Of a stretch of DNA of 43,086 nt, positions 8,177-15,900 are shown piece by piece. The stretch spans positions 1 through 43,086 of the forward strand of contig DWYX01000015.1 in assembly GCA_019118465.1 (NCBI GenBank), given 5' to 3'. The position numbers and the translations under genes are program-made. Each line of letters opens with the position of its first letter. The stretch's first letter is position 1. A model generated the notes under the pieces. That model did not search any database. It was given only the letters and a program-made list of their open reading frames with translations, and had not been told where the DNA came from. Source of the stretch: Candidatus Limosilactobacillus faecipullorum. Its GTDB lineage: Bacteria > Bacillota > Bacilli > Lactobacillales > Lactobacillaceae.

Positions 8177-9195
8177 TAGGCATCTTCTCCAGCAACCTTA
8201 ACAATTGCCTTGGAAATGTTACCTAATTTACCGGAGACAAAGTCTTCAACGTGGGCAAAGTCAAGGACATTGGAAATCAATGGCAATGGGTCAACATCCC
8301 CAGATTGAAGAAGGGCAATTGAGTCTTCGAAGGTGTATGGATTGATGAAGGAACCTTGGATGTGAAGTTGCTTTTGGTAAACCTTATAGGTGTTAACCTT
8401 AAAGGTTGAATCAGGGTTCCCAACCCCAAACATTAAGACTTGACCACCCCGTCGAGCAGCTTCAACAGCTTGTTCTTGGGTTGCTGGCAAACCAACGGCT
8501 TCAACAACAATGTCATAGCCGTCCTTGGCAATTTCTTCAGGGTGTTTCAAGTTGTTAACAACCTTAAAGCCAAAGTGCTTTTGGTTGTTTTCAAGCTTTT
8601 CGTCAACCGTTCCGGCAAGGGTAACTTCCCGAATACCCCGAGCCTTCAAGATTTGAGCGATTAATTGGCCTTCGAAGCCATCACCGATGATCAAAGCATT
8701 TTGGTAAGGGTGGGTTTCAAGTAAATCAACCCCGTGCATTGCGCAAGAAATTGGTTCAATCACAGCAGCAGCTTCCAAAGAAACGTTGTCCGGAACGTGG
8801 TAAACAACTTCGGCTGGAGCGGTAAAGAATTCAGCAAACCCACCGTCCCGGGTTACGCCAACGGCATCGAGGTGTTCACAAAGTTCAGGCCGAGAGGTCC
8901 GGCAGTAGTAGCACTTGTGGCAGTAGATGTTCGGGTCAACGGAAACCCGGTCGCCAACTTTGAAACCTTCGACATCGTTACCAACAGCAACGACAACCCC
9001 TGAGTTTTCGTGACCTAAGACAATCGGCGGAACTGCATCGGCAGAGCCTGGAAGCCCGTTGTATAGAGCTTTATCAGTCCCGCAAATACCGGCCCAAGCT
9101 GTGTGAATTAAAAGTTCATTTGGCTTAGGAGTAGGCTTTTTATAATCATTTTGAACTTCAAGATGCTTAACAGCAGTCATAACTAATGCTTTCAT
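8176..9195 (-). CDS. Zinc-dependent medium-chain alcohol/polyol dehydrogenase
   Basis: This 339-aa protein is of the sorbitol/threonine/butanediol dehydrogenase type. Catalytic zinc ligands are visible in GICGTDKA (Cys near 38) and GHENSG (His-Glu near 63). The structural zinc loop has four cysteines in CHKCYYCRTSRPELC (about 92-106). The Rossmann loop reads GDGFEG (about 171), followed by the cofactor strand. It would oxidise a secondary alcohol or polyol with NAD(P)+. It is the middle gene of the VOC-ADH-YczE operon, with a 25-nt gap after the VOC gene. A LacI-type repressor lies upstream and a cre site lies in the promoter region, which suggests a carbon-source-induced, glucose-repressed pathway. 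The substrate is not evident. Confidence 0.88.
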   Translation of the reverse strand: MKALVMTAVKHLEVQNDYKKPTPKPNELLIHTAWAGICGTDKALYNGLPGSADAVPPIVLGHENSGVVVAVGNDVEGFKVGDRVSVDPNIYCHKCYYCRTSRPELCEHLDAVGVTRDGGFAEFFTAPAEVVYHVPDNVSLEAAAVIEPISCAMHGVDLLETHPYQNALIIGDGFEGQLIAQILKARGIREVTLAGTVDEKLENNQKHFGFKVVNNLKHPEEIAKDGYDIVVEAVGLPATQEQAVEAARRGGQVLMFGVGNPDSTFKVNTYKVYQKQLHIQGSFINPYTFEDSIALLQSGDVDPLPLISNVLDFAHVEDFVSGKLGNISKAIVKVAGEDA

Positions 9196-9220
9196 AATTT
9201 TCTCCTTTTAGTAATTTCAA

Positions 9221-9631
9221 TTAAGCTTTCACAATTTCACAAAATTCAATCGTTTCATCGTTTGGACCAACGATGTTAAAGTACTTGATTCCATGTTGCC
9301 AGTAATCAAGGTGTTGGACTTCACTTTCCTTTAATTGATAGCCCGCCTTTTTAGCAGCTTGGTATGCTTGATCAGCATTGGTTACATTTAAAGAAATGTG
9401 GTTAATAGCACCTGTTTTGTGAATGGCCCCATCGCTGTTCCAAATTTCAAGGGTTAGGTGACCAGCTTGCATGAAAATCACCTCGTGCCCTTGGTCATCA
9501 GTATCAAACCGCCCGCTTTCTTTGAAACCAAGCCCTTGCCAAAATTTTTCGGTTTTAGGGAGGTCATCGGTTGGAATCCCAACATGGGCAAGATCGTTAT
9601 AATAACCAGCTAGACTCTTATTAAATGCCAT
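9221..9631 (-). CDS. VOC (glyoxalase/bleomycin-resistance fold) protein
   Basis: This 136-aa protein has two beta-alpha-beta-beta-beta modules typical of the vicinal oxygen chelate superfamily. Probable metal ligands are His16 in LAHVGIPTDDL, Glu near 62 in LTLEIW, His near 78 in INHISLNV and Glu near 129 in ETIEFCE. That is the H/E/H/E set expected of a metal-dependent enzyme such as a glyoxalase, isomerase or epimerase. It is the first gene of the operon, with the ribosome-binding site GAGG just upstream. The link to an alcohol dehydrogenase suggests processing of a carbonyl or hydroxy-acid intermediate, but the reaction is not known. Confidence 0.8.
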   Translation of the reverse strand: MAFNKSLAGYYNDLAHVGIPTDDLPKTEKFWQGLGFKESGRFDTDDQGHEVIFMQAGHLTLEIWNSDGAIHKTGAINHISLNVTNADQAYQAAKKAGYQLKESEVQHLDYWQHGIKYFNIVGPNDETIEFCEIVKA

Positions 9632-9670
9632 AAAAATCGCCTCAGATAATTAAAAATTCCGGTTTAAAAT

Positions 9671-9682
9671 TTGATCGATCAA
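9671..9682. promoter_or_regulatory. 12-bp perfect palindrome in the VOC operon leader
   Basis: TTGATCGATCAA lies between the VOC start and its promoter. It has the central CG expected of a LacI-family half-site pair and may be a second operator, but 12 bp is short. Confidence 0.35.
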
Positions 9683-9712
9683 GAAACAAAACAAGGTAAA
9701 GTTTGATAAGTT

Positions 9713-9726
9713 TGTAACCGCTTACC
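9713..9726 (-). promoter_or_regulatory. Candidate cre site (CcpA) of the VOC-ADH operon
   Basis: Read on the minus strand the sequence is GGTAAGCGGTTACA, 13 of 14 to the cre consensus TGWAANCGNTNWCA. It lies just downstream of the predicted -10, where CcpA binding would block transcription. It sits in the loop of a longer inverted repeat, AAAGTTTG (9698-9705) and CAAACTTT (9726-9733). Confidence 0.6.
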
Positions 9727-9739
9727 AAACTTTGTGATT

Positions 9740-9782
9740 TTATCATAGTGCGGTTAATTTAATATTTCAACCGGTTGAAATA
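9740..9782 (-). promoter_or_regulatory. Promoter and LacI-type operator of the VOC-ADH-YczE operon
   Basis: A perfect 20-bp palindrome TATTTCAACCGGTTGAAATA (9763-9782) has the central CG and half-site layout of a LacI-family operator. On the minus strand the TTGAAA inside it serves as -35, followed by 17 nt and TATGAT as -10. A repressor bound to the palindrome would cover the -35. The divergence-free layout (repressor gene just upstream, same strand) points to the LacI-type gene at 9919-10917 as the cognate regulator. Confidence 0.7.
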
Positions 9783-9862
9783 AAATTATGTAAGTGCTAT
9801 TCGATTAACAAAAAATAAGTAATATGATGACAACTGTTCTAACAATAAGAAAACGAAAATAA

Positions 9863-9901
9863 AAAAAGTTGACCGAAATCAAAAATTTCTGTCAACTTTG
9901 A
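9863..9901 (-). terminator. Terminator of the LacI-type repressor gene
   Basis: On the minus strand AAAGTTGAC-A-GAAAT pairs with ATTTC-G-GTCAACTTT, about 14 bp, followed by a run of T. It separates the repressor gene from the operon promoter downstream. Confidence 0.9.
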
Positions 9902-9918
9902 TAATTAATGAAATTATT

Positions 9919-10917
9919 CTAGGTAGTTGTTCCAGCAATTAATTTCACTGGTAATGTTTTTGAGGTTACTGGTTCCCCATTAATTTTTTGGATTAATAAG
10001 TTAACTGCAGTTATTGCCATTTCAGAAATTGGTTGCTGAATCGTTGTTAGTTCGGGGAAAAGGAGACGAGTAATTGCGGCCCCGTCGTAGCCAATTACCT
10101 TTAAATCTTTTGGACAATTTTTACCAAAAGCTGCTGCCGCTGTAATAGCAAGTCGGGCATTTGTATCGTTGTCAGCAAAGAGGCCGTCGATCTCAGGATG
10201 ATCAATAAAAATTTGGCGAATTTTTTGTAACTTAGTATTTTCAGGTTCGTCAAAGGGAATTGAGTAGGTAATCGGAGTTAAACCATGTTTGCGCATTTGT
10301 TCTTCATATGCGGCTTGCCGATCATAATTGGGGGAAGTAAAGGTTTGCGGGTAATTAGTATGAACGATAGACCGACAACCAGCATCTAAGAGGTGTTGCG
10401 TAGCTAGCAGTCCCCCTTGGTAGTTATCTGAAGCGACAACCGGAATTTGGTTACTAACAATCCGTTCGATAGAAACAATGGGGAGGTTCGTCGTATGATA
10501 TCCTTGAATATTAGTGTTGTGGGAACCAACAATTAACCCATCAATTTGATGATCCAATAACAGCTGTAAGTATTGTTCTTCTTTTTGAGCATCGTTTTCA
10601 CTGTTTCCCATTACGGCCCGAAAACCATGATTATAAAGCGTCTTTTCCAGTGCTGCTTCAAGTTCCGCAAAAAAAGGATTATTAACGGTTGGAAAAACAA
10701 GCCCGACGAGGCCTGTCTGTTGCCGGTAGAGCTGGCGGGCAATGACGTTTGGGCGGTAATTAAGTTCAGCCATGGCGGCGTGGACTTTATCAATGGTTTT
10801 TTGACTTAAGTACCCCCGATGATTGAGAACCCGAGAGGCAGTATTTTTAGAAACTCCGGCTAGTTTAGCGACATCATCAAGTTTGGCTGGTTTAACCATC
10901 TTCAACCCAACTTTCAT
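9919..10917 (-). CDS. LacI-family transcriptional repressor (ScrR-like)
   Basis: This is a 332-aa regulator. The helix-turn-helix lies at about residues 12-32 (LDDVAKLAGVSKNTASRVLN), the hinge-region helix has the RPNVIARQL pattern, and a periplasmic-binding-protein-like effector domain starts near residue 65 (GLVGLVFPTVNNPFFAELE). The wording of the N-terminal half resembles sucrose-operon repressors, but no sugar genes are near. The likely target is the 20-bp palindrome at 9763-9782 in front of the VOC-ADH-YczE operon. Starts at 10917 (ATG) and 10899 (ATG, MVKPAKLDD) are both possible. Neither has a strong ribosome-binding site, and family alignment favours the shorter one. Confidence 0.88.
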   Translation of the reverse strand: MKVGLKMVKPAKLDDVAKLAGVSKNTASRVLNHRGYLSQKTIDKVHAAMAELNYRPNVIARQLYRQQTGLVGLVFPTVNNPFFAELEAALEKTLYNHGFRAVMGNSENDAQKEEQYLQLLLDHQIDGLIVGSHNTNIQGYHTTNLPIVSIERIVSNQIPVVASDNYQGGLLATQHLLDAGCRSIVHTNYPQTFTSPNYDRQAAYEEQMRKHGLTPITYSIPFDEPENTKLQKIRQIFIDHPEIDGLFADNDTNARLAITAAAAFGKNCPKDLKVIGYDGAAITRLLFPELTTIQQPISEMAITAVNLLIQKINGEPVTSKTLPVKLIAGTTT

Positions 10918-10971
10918 AATCGAATCATTATCTTAATAATACTACAATTAAGCGCTTTTATCGAGGGTAAC

Positions 10972-10999
10972 AAAAAAACCACCGCCGTAGCGATGGTGA
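10972..10999 (-). terminator. Terminator of the first tRNA-Lys gene
   Basis: On the minus strand ACCATCGC pairs with GGCGGTGGT around a 3-nt loop, followed by a run of seven T. It lies immediately downstream of the tRNA 3' end. Confidence 0.8.
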
Positions 11000-11002
11000 T
11001 AA

Positions 11003-11075
11003 TGGGCAGTCAGGGGATCGAACCCTGGACCCACGGATTAAGAGTCCGTTGCTCTGCCAGCTGAGCTAACTGCCC
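11003..11075 (-). tRNA. tRNA-Lys (anticodon CTT), copy 1
   Basis: This 73-nt gene has a GGGCAGT/ACTGCCC acceptor stem, discriminator A, D-loop TTAGCTCAGCTGGCAGAGC, and anticodon stem ACGGA/TCCGT closing the loop CTCTTAA (anticodon CTT). The T arm has GGTTCGATCCC. CCA is not encoded. It is identical to the gene at 11475-11547, and the 5' flanks (ATGTCTTAAC on the plus strand) are shared as well. Confidence 0.97.
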
Positions 11076-11142
11076 ATGTCTTAACAACGACTATTATAAT
11101 AACAAGTCCTAGTGATAATTGCAAGGAATTTTTCGAAAAAAA

Positions 11143-11412
11143 CTAAATTTCTTCAGCAGTAAATTTGAAAAGAATGACACCAATCCAAGATGCAATAAAC
11201 GATGAAAGGACAGCAATTAGGATTAAATTAGAGGAAATGGTGGTAAAACTGGATACGTCCCGGATGACTTTGAGGAGGTTATCAAATAAGATTTGATAAA
11301 TGATAATGTAGCTTAGGGACCACTGGATGTAGTATTTGATCGAGGTTAAGGTTGTGCTAGCGATCACACTGATTGCCATAATGACAAACAGTAATACTTA
11401 AGTGATGGTCAT
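11143..11412 (-). pseudogene. Small membrane-protein gene with a stop at codon 5
   Basis: The best start is the ATG at 11410-11412, preceded by AGGAAG. Its frame reads M-T-I-T and then meets TAA (11398-11400). It stays open afterwards for 85 further codons to 11143. That frame encodes two or three hydrophobic segments (WSLSYIIIYQIL, LILIAVLSSFIASWIGVILF). An internal ATG (11377-11379) would give 78 aa but has no ribosome-binding site. The simplest reading is a recently broken membrane-protein gene, or one using reinitiation. It sits between two identical tRNA-Lys genes. I do not recognise the family. Confidence 0.5.
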
Positions 11413-11428
11413 AGTAATTCTTCCTAAA

Positions 11429-11464
11429 ACAAAAAACAGACGCGAGAAAACCTCACGTCTGCGT
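11429..11464 (-). terminator. Terminator of the second tRNA-Lys gene
   Basis: On the minus strand CAGACG-T-GAG pairs with CTC-G-CGTCTG around a short T-rich loop, followed by TTTTTTG. Confidence 0.85.
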
Positions 11465-11474
11465 AAACCTCTGA

Positions 11475-11547
11475 TGGGCAGTCAGGGGATCGAACCCTGG
11501 ACCCACGGATTAAGAGTCCGTTGCTCTGCCAGCTGAGCTAACTGCCC
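11475..11547 (-). tRNA. tRNA-Lys (anticodon CTT), copy 2
   Basis: Same 73-nt sequence as 11003-11075: acceptor GGGCAGT/ACTGCCC, anticodon loop CTCTTAA, T arm GGTTCGATCCC, no encoded CCA. It is separated from copy 1 by a 400-bp block holding a broken membrane-protein gene, which indicates a duplicated tRNA unit. Confidence 0.97.
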
Positions 11548-11653
11548 ATGTCTTAACGACGTTTATTATATTATCAAAACCATTTACTAAAAGCAAGGTT
11601 TTTTTCGAAAAAATTAGGAAGAAAAATTAGTAATAACGAGCAATGAGGTTGCA

Positions 11654-11735
11654 AAGTCTTGGCCATTAGCCAAGGAACGTTGAAGTGAGCCAGCCAACTT
11701 GTTTGGCGTTTGCAAACCCATACAGATTTGAAGCG
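11654..11735 (+). repeat. Diverged intergenic repeat, copy D1
   Basis: This copy shares the blocks AAGTCT..GCCATTAGC and GGAACGTTG with the minus-strand copy at 39782-39860, followed by about 45 nt of weaker similarity that differs mostly by transitions. The first block can fold as CTTGGC-CATTA-GCCAAG. A peptide frame runs through it (ending FESLWGLKIHF) but is broken by TAG at the hairpin, and the same TAG is present in the other copy. It is therefore probably an RNA or a decayed element rather than a gene. The rest of 11548-11870 shows no gene that I can support. Confidence 0.5.
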
Positions 11736-11876
11736 GTCGGTGCGATTAGGGGAGCAACTGTATTTGACTACTGTTGTGGAGCTGATTTTGAGTCTCTATG
11801 GGGTCTCAAAATTCACTTTTGATGCAAGTTCTTTTTCATTCGCAGTGATTTTATAAACTCCAAATCGGCTCCTTAA

Positions 11877-11903
11877 TTGTCAGTTTTGGGAATGTGGTAT
11901 AAT
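11877..11903 (+). promoter_or_regulatory. Promoter of the walRKHIJ operon
   Basis: TTGTCA (11877-11882), 15 nt and TATAAT (11898-11903) with TG one base before the -10 (extended -10) form a strong promoter about 125 nt ahead of walR. The intervening leader has no obvious hairpin regulator. Confidence 0.75.
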
Positions 11904-12026
11904 TGACGGCAGATAAATTTGCGGAGCACCAAAAGCAAAAGCGTTAATTGGTAGTCTCTACGGAAACTTTAGTTGCAAACTAAATTATTAAGAACAACAT
12001 CTTTAAAAATGTGAAGGTGAACTTAG

Positions 12027-12731
12027 ATGGCAAAAAAAGTCTTAGTGGTCGATGATGAAAAACCGATCTCTGATATCATTAAATTCAATCTTGAAAAAGA
12101 AGGCTATGAAGTAATTGTTGCTTATGATGGTGAAGAAGCACTTGAAAAAGTTGAAGATGACTCACCAGATCTGATTATTTTAGACCTCATGTTACCAAAA
12201 ATTGATGGTCTTGAGGTTGCCAAGCGAGTTCGGGTTAAGCACAGTACGCCAATTATCATGGTTACGGCAAAAGATTCAGAATTAGATAAAGTCTTAGGTC
12301 TTGAGTTAGGGGCCGATGATTACGTCACGAAGCCATTCTCAAATCGGGAATTAGTAGCCCGGGTAAAGGCTAATTTACGGCGGCAAGAAGCGGTTACGAC
12401 CGCAACGGATAATCGGACCGCTGATATTAAGGTTGGGGACTTAATTATCCACCCCGATGCATATACGGTTACTAAGCGGGGCGAAAATATTAATTTAACC
12501 CGCCGGGAATTTGAATTGTTACATTATCTTGCTCGTCACCTCGGTCAAGTAATTAACCGGGAACATTTACTTCAAACCGTCTGGGGATATGACTATTTTG
12601 GTGATGTGCGGACGGTTGATGTTACCGTTCGGCGTTTGCGGGAAAAGATTGAAGATAACCCTAGTCACCCTGAATGGTTAGTAACTCGGCGGGGTGTTGG
12701 TTATTACTTGGCCAATCCTAACCAAGAATAG
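12027..12731 (+). CDS. walR: Essential response regulator WalR
   Basis: This 234-aa OmpR/PhoB-type regulator controls cell-wall hydrolase genes. The receiver domain (1-120) has the acidic pocket VVDDE, phosphoacceptor Asp53 in [11 protein letters not shown], and Lys102 in YVTKPF. The winged-helix domain (about 135-232) contains [19 protein letters not shown] and [12 protein letters not shown]. Its N-terminus [20 protein letters not shown] is characteristic of WalR (YycF). It heads the walRKHIJ-htrA cluster, the standard arrangement in lactobacilli. Start ATG has AAGGTGA upstream. Confidence 0.97.
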   Translation: MAKKVLVVDDEKPISDIIKFNLEKEGYEVIVAYDGEEALEKVEDDSPDLIILDLMLPKIDGLEVAKRVRVKHSTPIIMVTAKDSELDKVLGLELGADDYVTKPFSNRELVARVKANLRRQEAVTTATDNRTADIKVGDLIIHPDAYTVTKRGENINLTRREFELLHYLARHLGQVINREHLLQTVWGYDYFGDVRTVDVTVRRLREKIEDNPSHPEWLVTRRGVGYYLANPNQE

Positions 12732-12743
12732 AGGCCCCCATTT

Positions 12744-14621
12744 GTGAATTCGAAGATTAAATTTTATCAATCAATTCAATTTAAAATCGCCCTAGTATTT
12801 GCGTTGATGTTGATGTTAACGCTTGAAGTTGTCGGGGCGGTTTTTGTGCGTCAATTAGAGCGTCAAAATATGACGACCTTTAAGCAACAGGTAGTTTTAC
12901 CAACCTATGTCAATAATTCCTTAGCTAATCAACTAACTAAGCCGGATACCAAGCGAGCTAATAAGCAAATCAAGTCAATTTTAGGTTCGATTAATAACAA
13001 TACGATTACTGAAATTCGGGTAATTGATAGTAAAGGGGTAATCCGGGGAACGAGTCTAGCAAATATTCAAGGAAATGTTGGCCAACGGATGACAGATAAG
13101 ATTGTTAAAAGCACTTTAGTGGCTAATCGTGCCCATACCGAAAATTTGTATGATAGTGACAATCATAACCGTTACTTTATTAATGTCGTTCCCTTGGTTA
13201 ATCCGAATAATAGTAACGAAGCAATTGGAGTCGTCTACCTACGCGCAAACCTCGAAGGAGTCTACTCAAGTATCAATAATATTTCATTGATTTACTTTGC
13301 TTCAGCTTTACTAACGATCATTTTTGGTCTTGGATTAGCGATTTTAATTTCCCGGGAAATTACCCGGCCAATTGAAGAAATGCGAAAGAAAACTTTGCAA
13401 ATTGCTCGGGGAGATTATTCTGGTCGGCTAAAAGTAGTTGGCAACGATGAACTTGGTCAACTAGCAGGGGCGGTTAATAATCTTTCGGTCCGGATTGAAG
13501 AAAGTCAAGAGTCTTCAGAAGCGGAACGGCGGCGGTTGAATAGTGTCCTGTCTCACATGTCAGATGGGGTCTTAGCAACGGACCGCCGAGGAAATTTAGT
13601 CACCGTTAATAATATGGCTTTGCAATTACTCGGAATCGAGAAGGAAGAAGATATCTTAAACACTTCAATTCTCGATGTGTTAGGCTTACGCCGAGAATAT
13701 ACAGTTCGTCAATTGGTCGATAGTGAACTTGATCATTTGATTTTGGATAACCAAGATGATCAAAACGCGCCGATTTTGAGTGTTTACTTTTCACCGATCC
13801 AACGTGAATCGGGCTTTGTTTCTGGATTAGTTTGTGTTTTGCATGATGTTACGAGTCAACAAAAAGAAGAGCGGGAACAAAAAGAATTCGTTTCGAACGT
13901 TTCGCATGAGCTTCGGACGCCGTTGACAAGTGTTAAATCCTATGTTGAAGCCCTTGCTGATGGCGCTTGGCGTGATGAGAAGGTTGCCCCTGAATTTTTG
14001 AAAGTGGTTGAAGACGAAACTGAGCGAATGATCCGGATGATTAATGACTTACTTAGCTTATCCCGGATGGATTCAGGGACGGTTAAGCTTAATCTTGAAT
14101 ATGTAAATATCAACGAGCTTTTTAACTACTTACTCGATCGCTTCGATATGATCATAAAAAAAGAAGCTGATGATCCAACTAAGAAGAAGTATACGATTGA
14201 ACGGCATTTTACGAAGCGTGACTTATGGGTCGAAATTGATACGGATAAATTCACGCAAGTAATCGATAATATCGTAAACAACGCAATTAAGTACTCCCCT
14301 GATGGGGGCGTAATTACGGCGCGCTTACTGGAAACTCATAATCATGTAATTTTAAGTATTTCTGATCAAGGGCTAGGGATTCCTCGCAAAGACCTTGGTC
14401 ATATCTTTGATCGTTTTTTCCGGGTTGATAAGGCCCGTTCTCGGAAACAAGGCGGTACTGGTCTTGGTTTGGCAATTTCGAAAGAAGTTATTAACTTATT
14501 AGGCGGCCAAATTTGGGTCGATAGTATTGAAGGACACGGTTCAACCTTCTATATTTCATTACCATACGTACCTTATGATGAGGGAGATGATTGGAGCGAT
14601 GATCAAACTGCTACGGACTAG
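12744..14621 (+). CDS. walK: Sensor histidine kinase WalK
   Basis: This is a 625-aa membrane kinase partner of WalR. In order: a transmembrane helix (about 10-35), an extracytoplasmic PAS-like domain, a second helix (about 180-202), HAMP (about 203-255), a PAS domain (about 265-370), the dimerisation domain with phosphorylated His near 388 in FVSNVSHELRTPL, and an ATPase domain with the N box (VNNAIKYS), G1 (DQGLGIP) and G2 (GGTGLGL). It starts at a GTG (12744), 12 nt after walR. Its last 23 nt overlap walH. It senses the state of the cell wall or lipid II turnover at the septum in related Firmicutes. Confidence 0.96.
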   Translation: MNSKIKFYQSIQFKIALVFALMLMLTLEVVGAVFVRQLERQNMTTFKQQVVLPTYVNNSLANQLTKPDTKRANKQIKSILGSINNNTITEIRVIDSKGVIRGTSLANIQGNVGQRMTDKIVKSTLVANRAHTENLYDSDNHNRYFINVVPLVNPNNSNEAIGVVYLRANLEGVYSSINNISLIYFASALLTIIFGLGLAILISREITRPIEEMRKKTLQIARGDYSGRLKVVGNDELGQLAGAVNNLSVRIEESQESSEAERRRLNSVLSHMSDGVLATDRRGNLVTVNNMALQLLGIEKEEDILNTSILDVLGLRREYTVRQLVDSELDHLILDNQDDQNAPILSVYFSPIQRESGFVSGLVCVLHDVTSQQKEEREQKEFVSNVSHELRTPLTSVKSYVEALADGAWRDEKVAPEFLKVVEDETERMIRMINDLLSLSRMDSGTVKLNLEYVNINELFNYLLDRFDMIIKKEADDPTKKKYTIERHFTKRDLWVEIDTDKFTQVIDNIVNNAIKYSPDGGVITARLLETHNHVILSISDQGLGIPRKDLGHIFDRFFRVDKARSRKQGGTGLGLAISKEVINLLGGQIWVDSIEGHGSTFYISLPYVPYDEGDDWSDDQTATD

Positions 14622-15900
14622 GTGGCGGATCTTAACTCTAACGGTCCTAATTATCGTTAGTATTGGGTTGTCGGGGTTGGTTTGGATAATGCCTTTTCGT
14701 GGTGATCGGCTTAATGAAGTCCGATCAACGCACAGTACCCCAACTACAGATCAACAAGCAATGTTATATGTTCCGACAACGGTCATTAAAACTGATAATG
14801 ATCGGGAACAGCAATTATTGTTCGGCCAGCCGCAAAACGTGGCCTTAACGGCCCAAGAAAGTCTTCAGAAGTGGGAATTAAGTCAAGCTCATCAGATTGC
14901 TAAGGGAAGCGTTGATGTTTATCGAAATTACCTTCGGCAAAGTAATTCACTCTTGCTATCATATCCAAGTGCGGTAAGCCTTCAAACCTTTAATGATACT
15001 TTTAACCAAAAATTATCAGCGAATGGTTTGAAGAAAGTTAACCACATTTTGATTCCGCTAAAGACGACGGGGAAGCTTTATTTGATGAGCGACCAAAACT
15101 GGACAGTTTACCGTTATAATATTAGGGCTGAAAAACTGAGTAAATTACGAGCGGCGTTAACTGGTGGTGAGCGGCGGCCAGTCGAGTATCGCCAAATTAA
15201 TAATCAAGTGGTCCTCACTTATCCACACGCAATTTCTTTGCCAACTTATGCGGCAAAAGTTAACTATCAAAGTGCGATAACCTTTACTCAAGCGCTATTA
15301 AATAATAGCCAAAGTGGTAATTTAGCGAGTCGTCAAGATGGCCAACAGGTAATTTACCATAATGGAACCAATAAACGGCTCGTTTATAACCGCACAAATG
15401 GTGAATTAAAGTTTGAAAACTATTTGGAAAAGTCCAAGCAGTTTACTTACCAAGAAGCTGATGGTCACTTTTATCGCCGTCTTCAGCAAACGGGATTAGT
15501 TCTGGAAGGACTCCGGTTTGATAGTTACCGCTCCAATCAAAGGCAAATGATTTACCGGACTTATGTTGAAGGTTTCCCAATTTATAACGAGCATAACTAT
15601 GGGGCAATTGTGATGCAGCAAAATCAACAGGGCCTTGAAGAAATGACATTTTCAGATGCTAGCTTAGGGACACCTTTGCCCAAAACCGCCGGCAGTGTTA
15701 CCTTACCGTCAACCGCCGTCGTCTTCAATGCTTTACGGGCAAATGGTGAGCTAAAGGCGGTTCAAGGGATCCGGATCGGTTACCAATGGAAAACGAACCG
15801 AAACGCAACCTCGGTCACCTTAGTTCCAACTTACTACGTTAAGATTGGTAACCAGTGGGAAAATTACCAGGTGTTAATTCATGAAGGAGGAAGGCAATGA
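14599..15900 (+). CDS. walH: WalRK regulatory protein WalH (YycH)
   Basis: This 433-aa protein has a single N-terminal membrane helix (about residues 12-32, LTLTVLIIVSIGLSGLVWIM) and a large extracytoplasmic part. It belongs to the YycH family, which with YycI binds WalK through membrane helices and tunes its activity. The chosen ATG (14599) overlaps the 3' end of walK. Earlier in-frame ATGs lie inside the walK coding sequence without a ribosome-binding site. The stop codon overlaps the walI start by 4 nt (ATGA), so the genes are tightly coupled. Confidence 0.92.
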   Translation: MIKLLRTRWRILTLTVLIIVSIGLSGLVWIMPFRGDRLNEVRSTHSTPTTDQQAMLYVPTTVIKTDNDREQQLLFGQPQNVALTAQESLQKWELSQAHQIAKGSVDVYRNYLRQSNSLLLSYPSAVSLQTFNDTFNQKLSANGLKKVNHILIPLKTTGKLYLMSDQNWTVYRYNIRAEKLSKLRAALTGGERRPVEYRQINNQVVLTYPHAISLPTYAAKVNYQSAITFTQALLNNSQSGNLASRQDGQQVIYHNGTNKRLVYNRTNGELKFENYLEKSKQFTYQEADGHFYRRLQQTGLVLEGLRFDSYRSNQRQMIYRTYVEGFPIYNEHNYGAIVMQQNQQGLEEMTFSDASLGTPLPKTAGSVTLPSTAVVFNALRANGELKAVQGIRIGYQWKTNRNATSVTLVPTYYVKIGNQWENYQVLIHEGGRQ

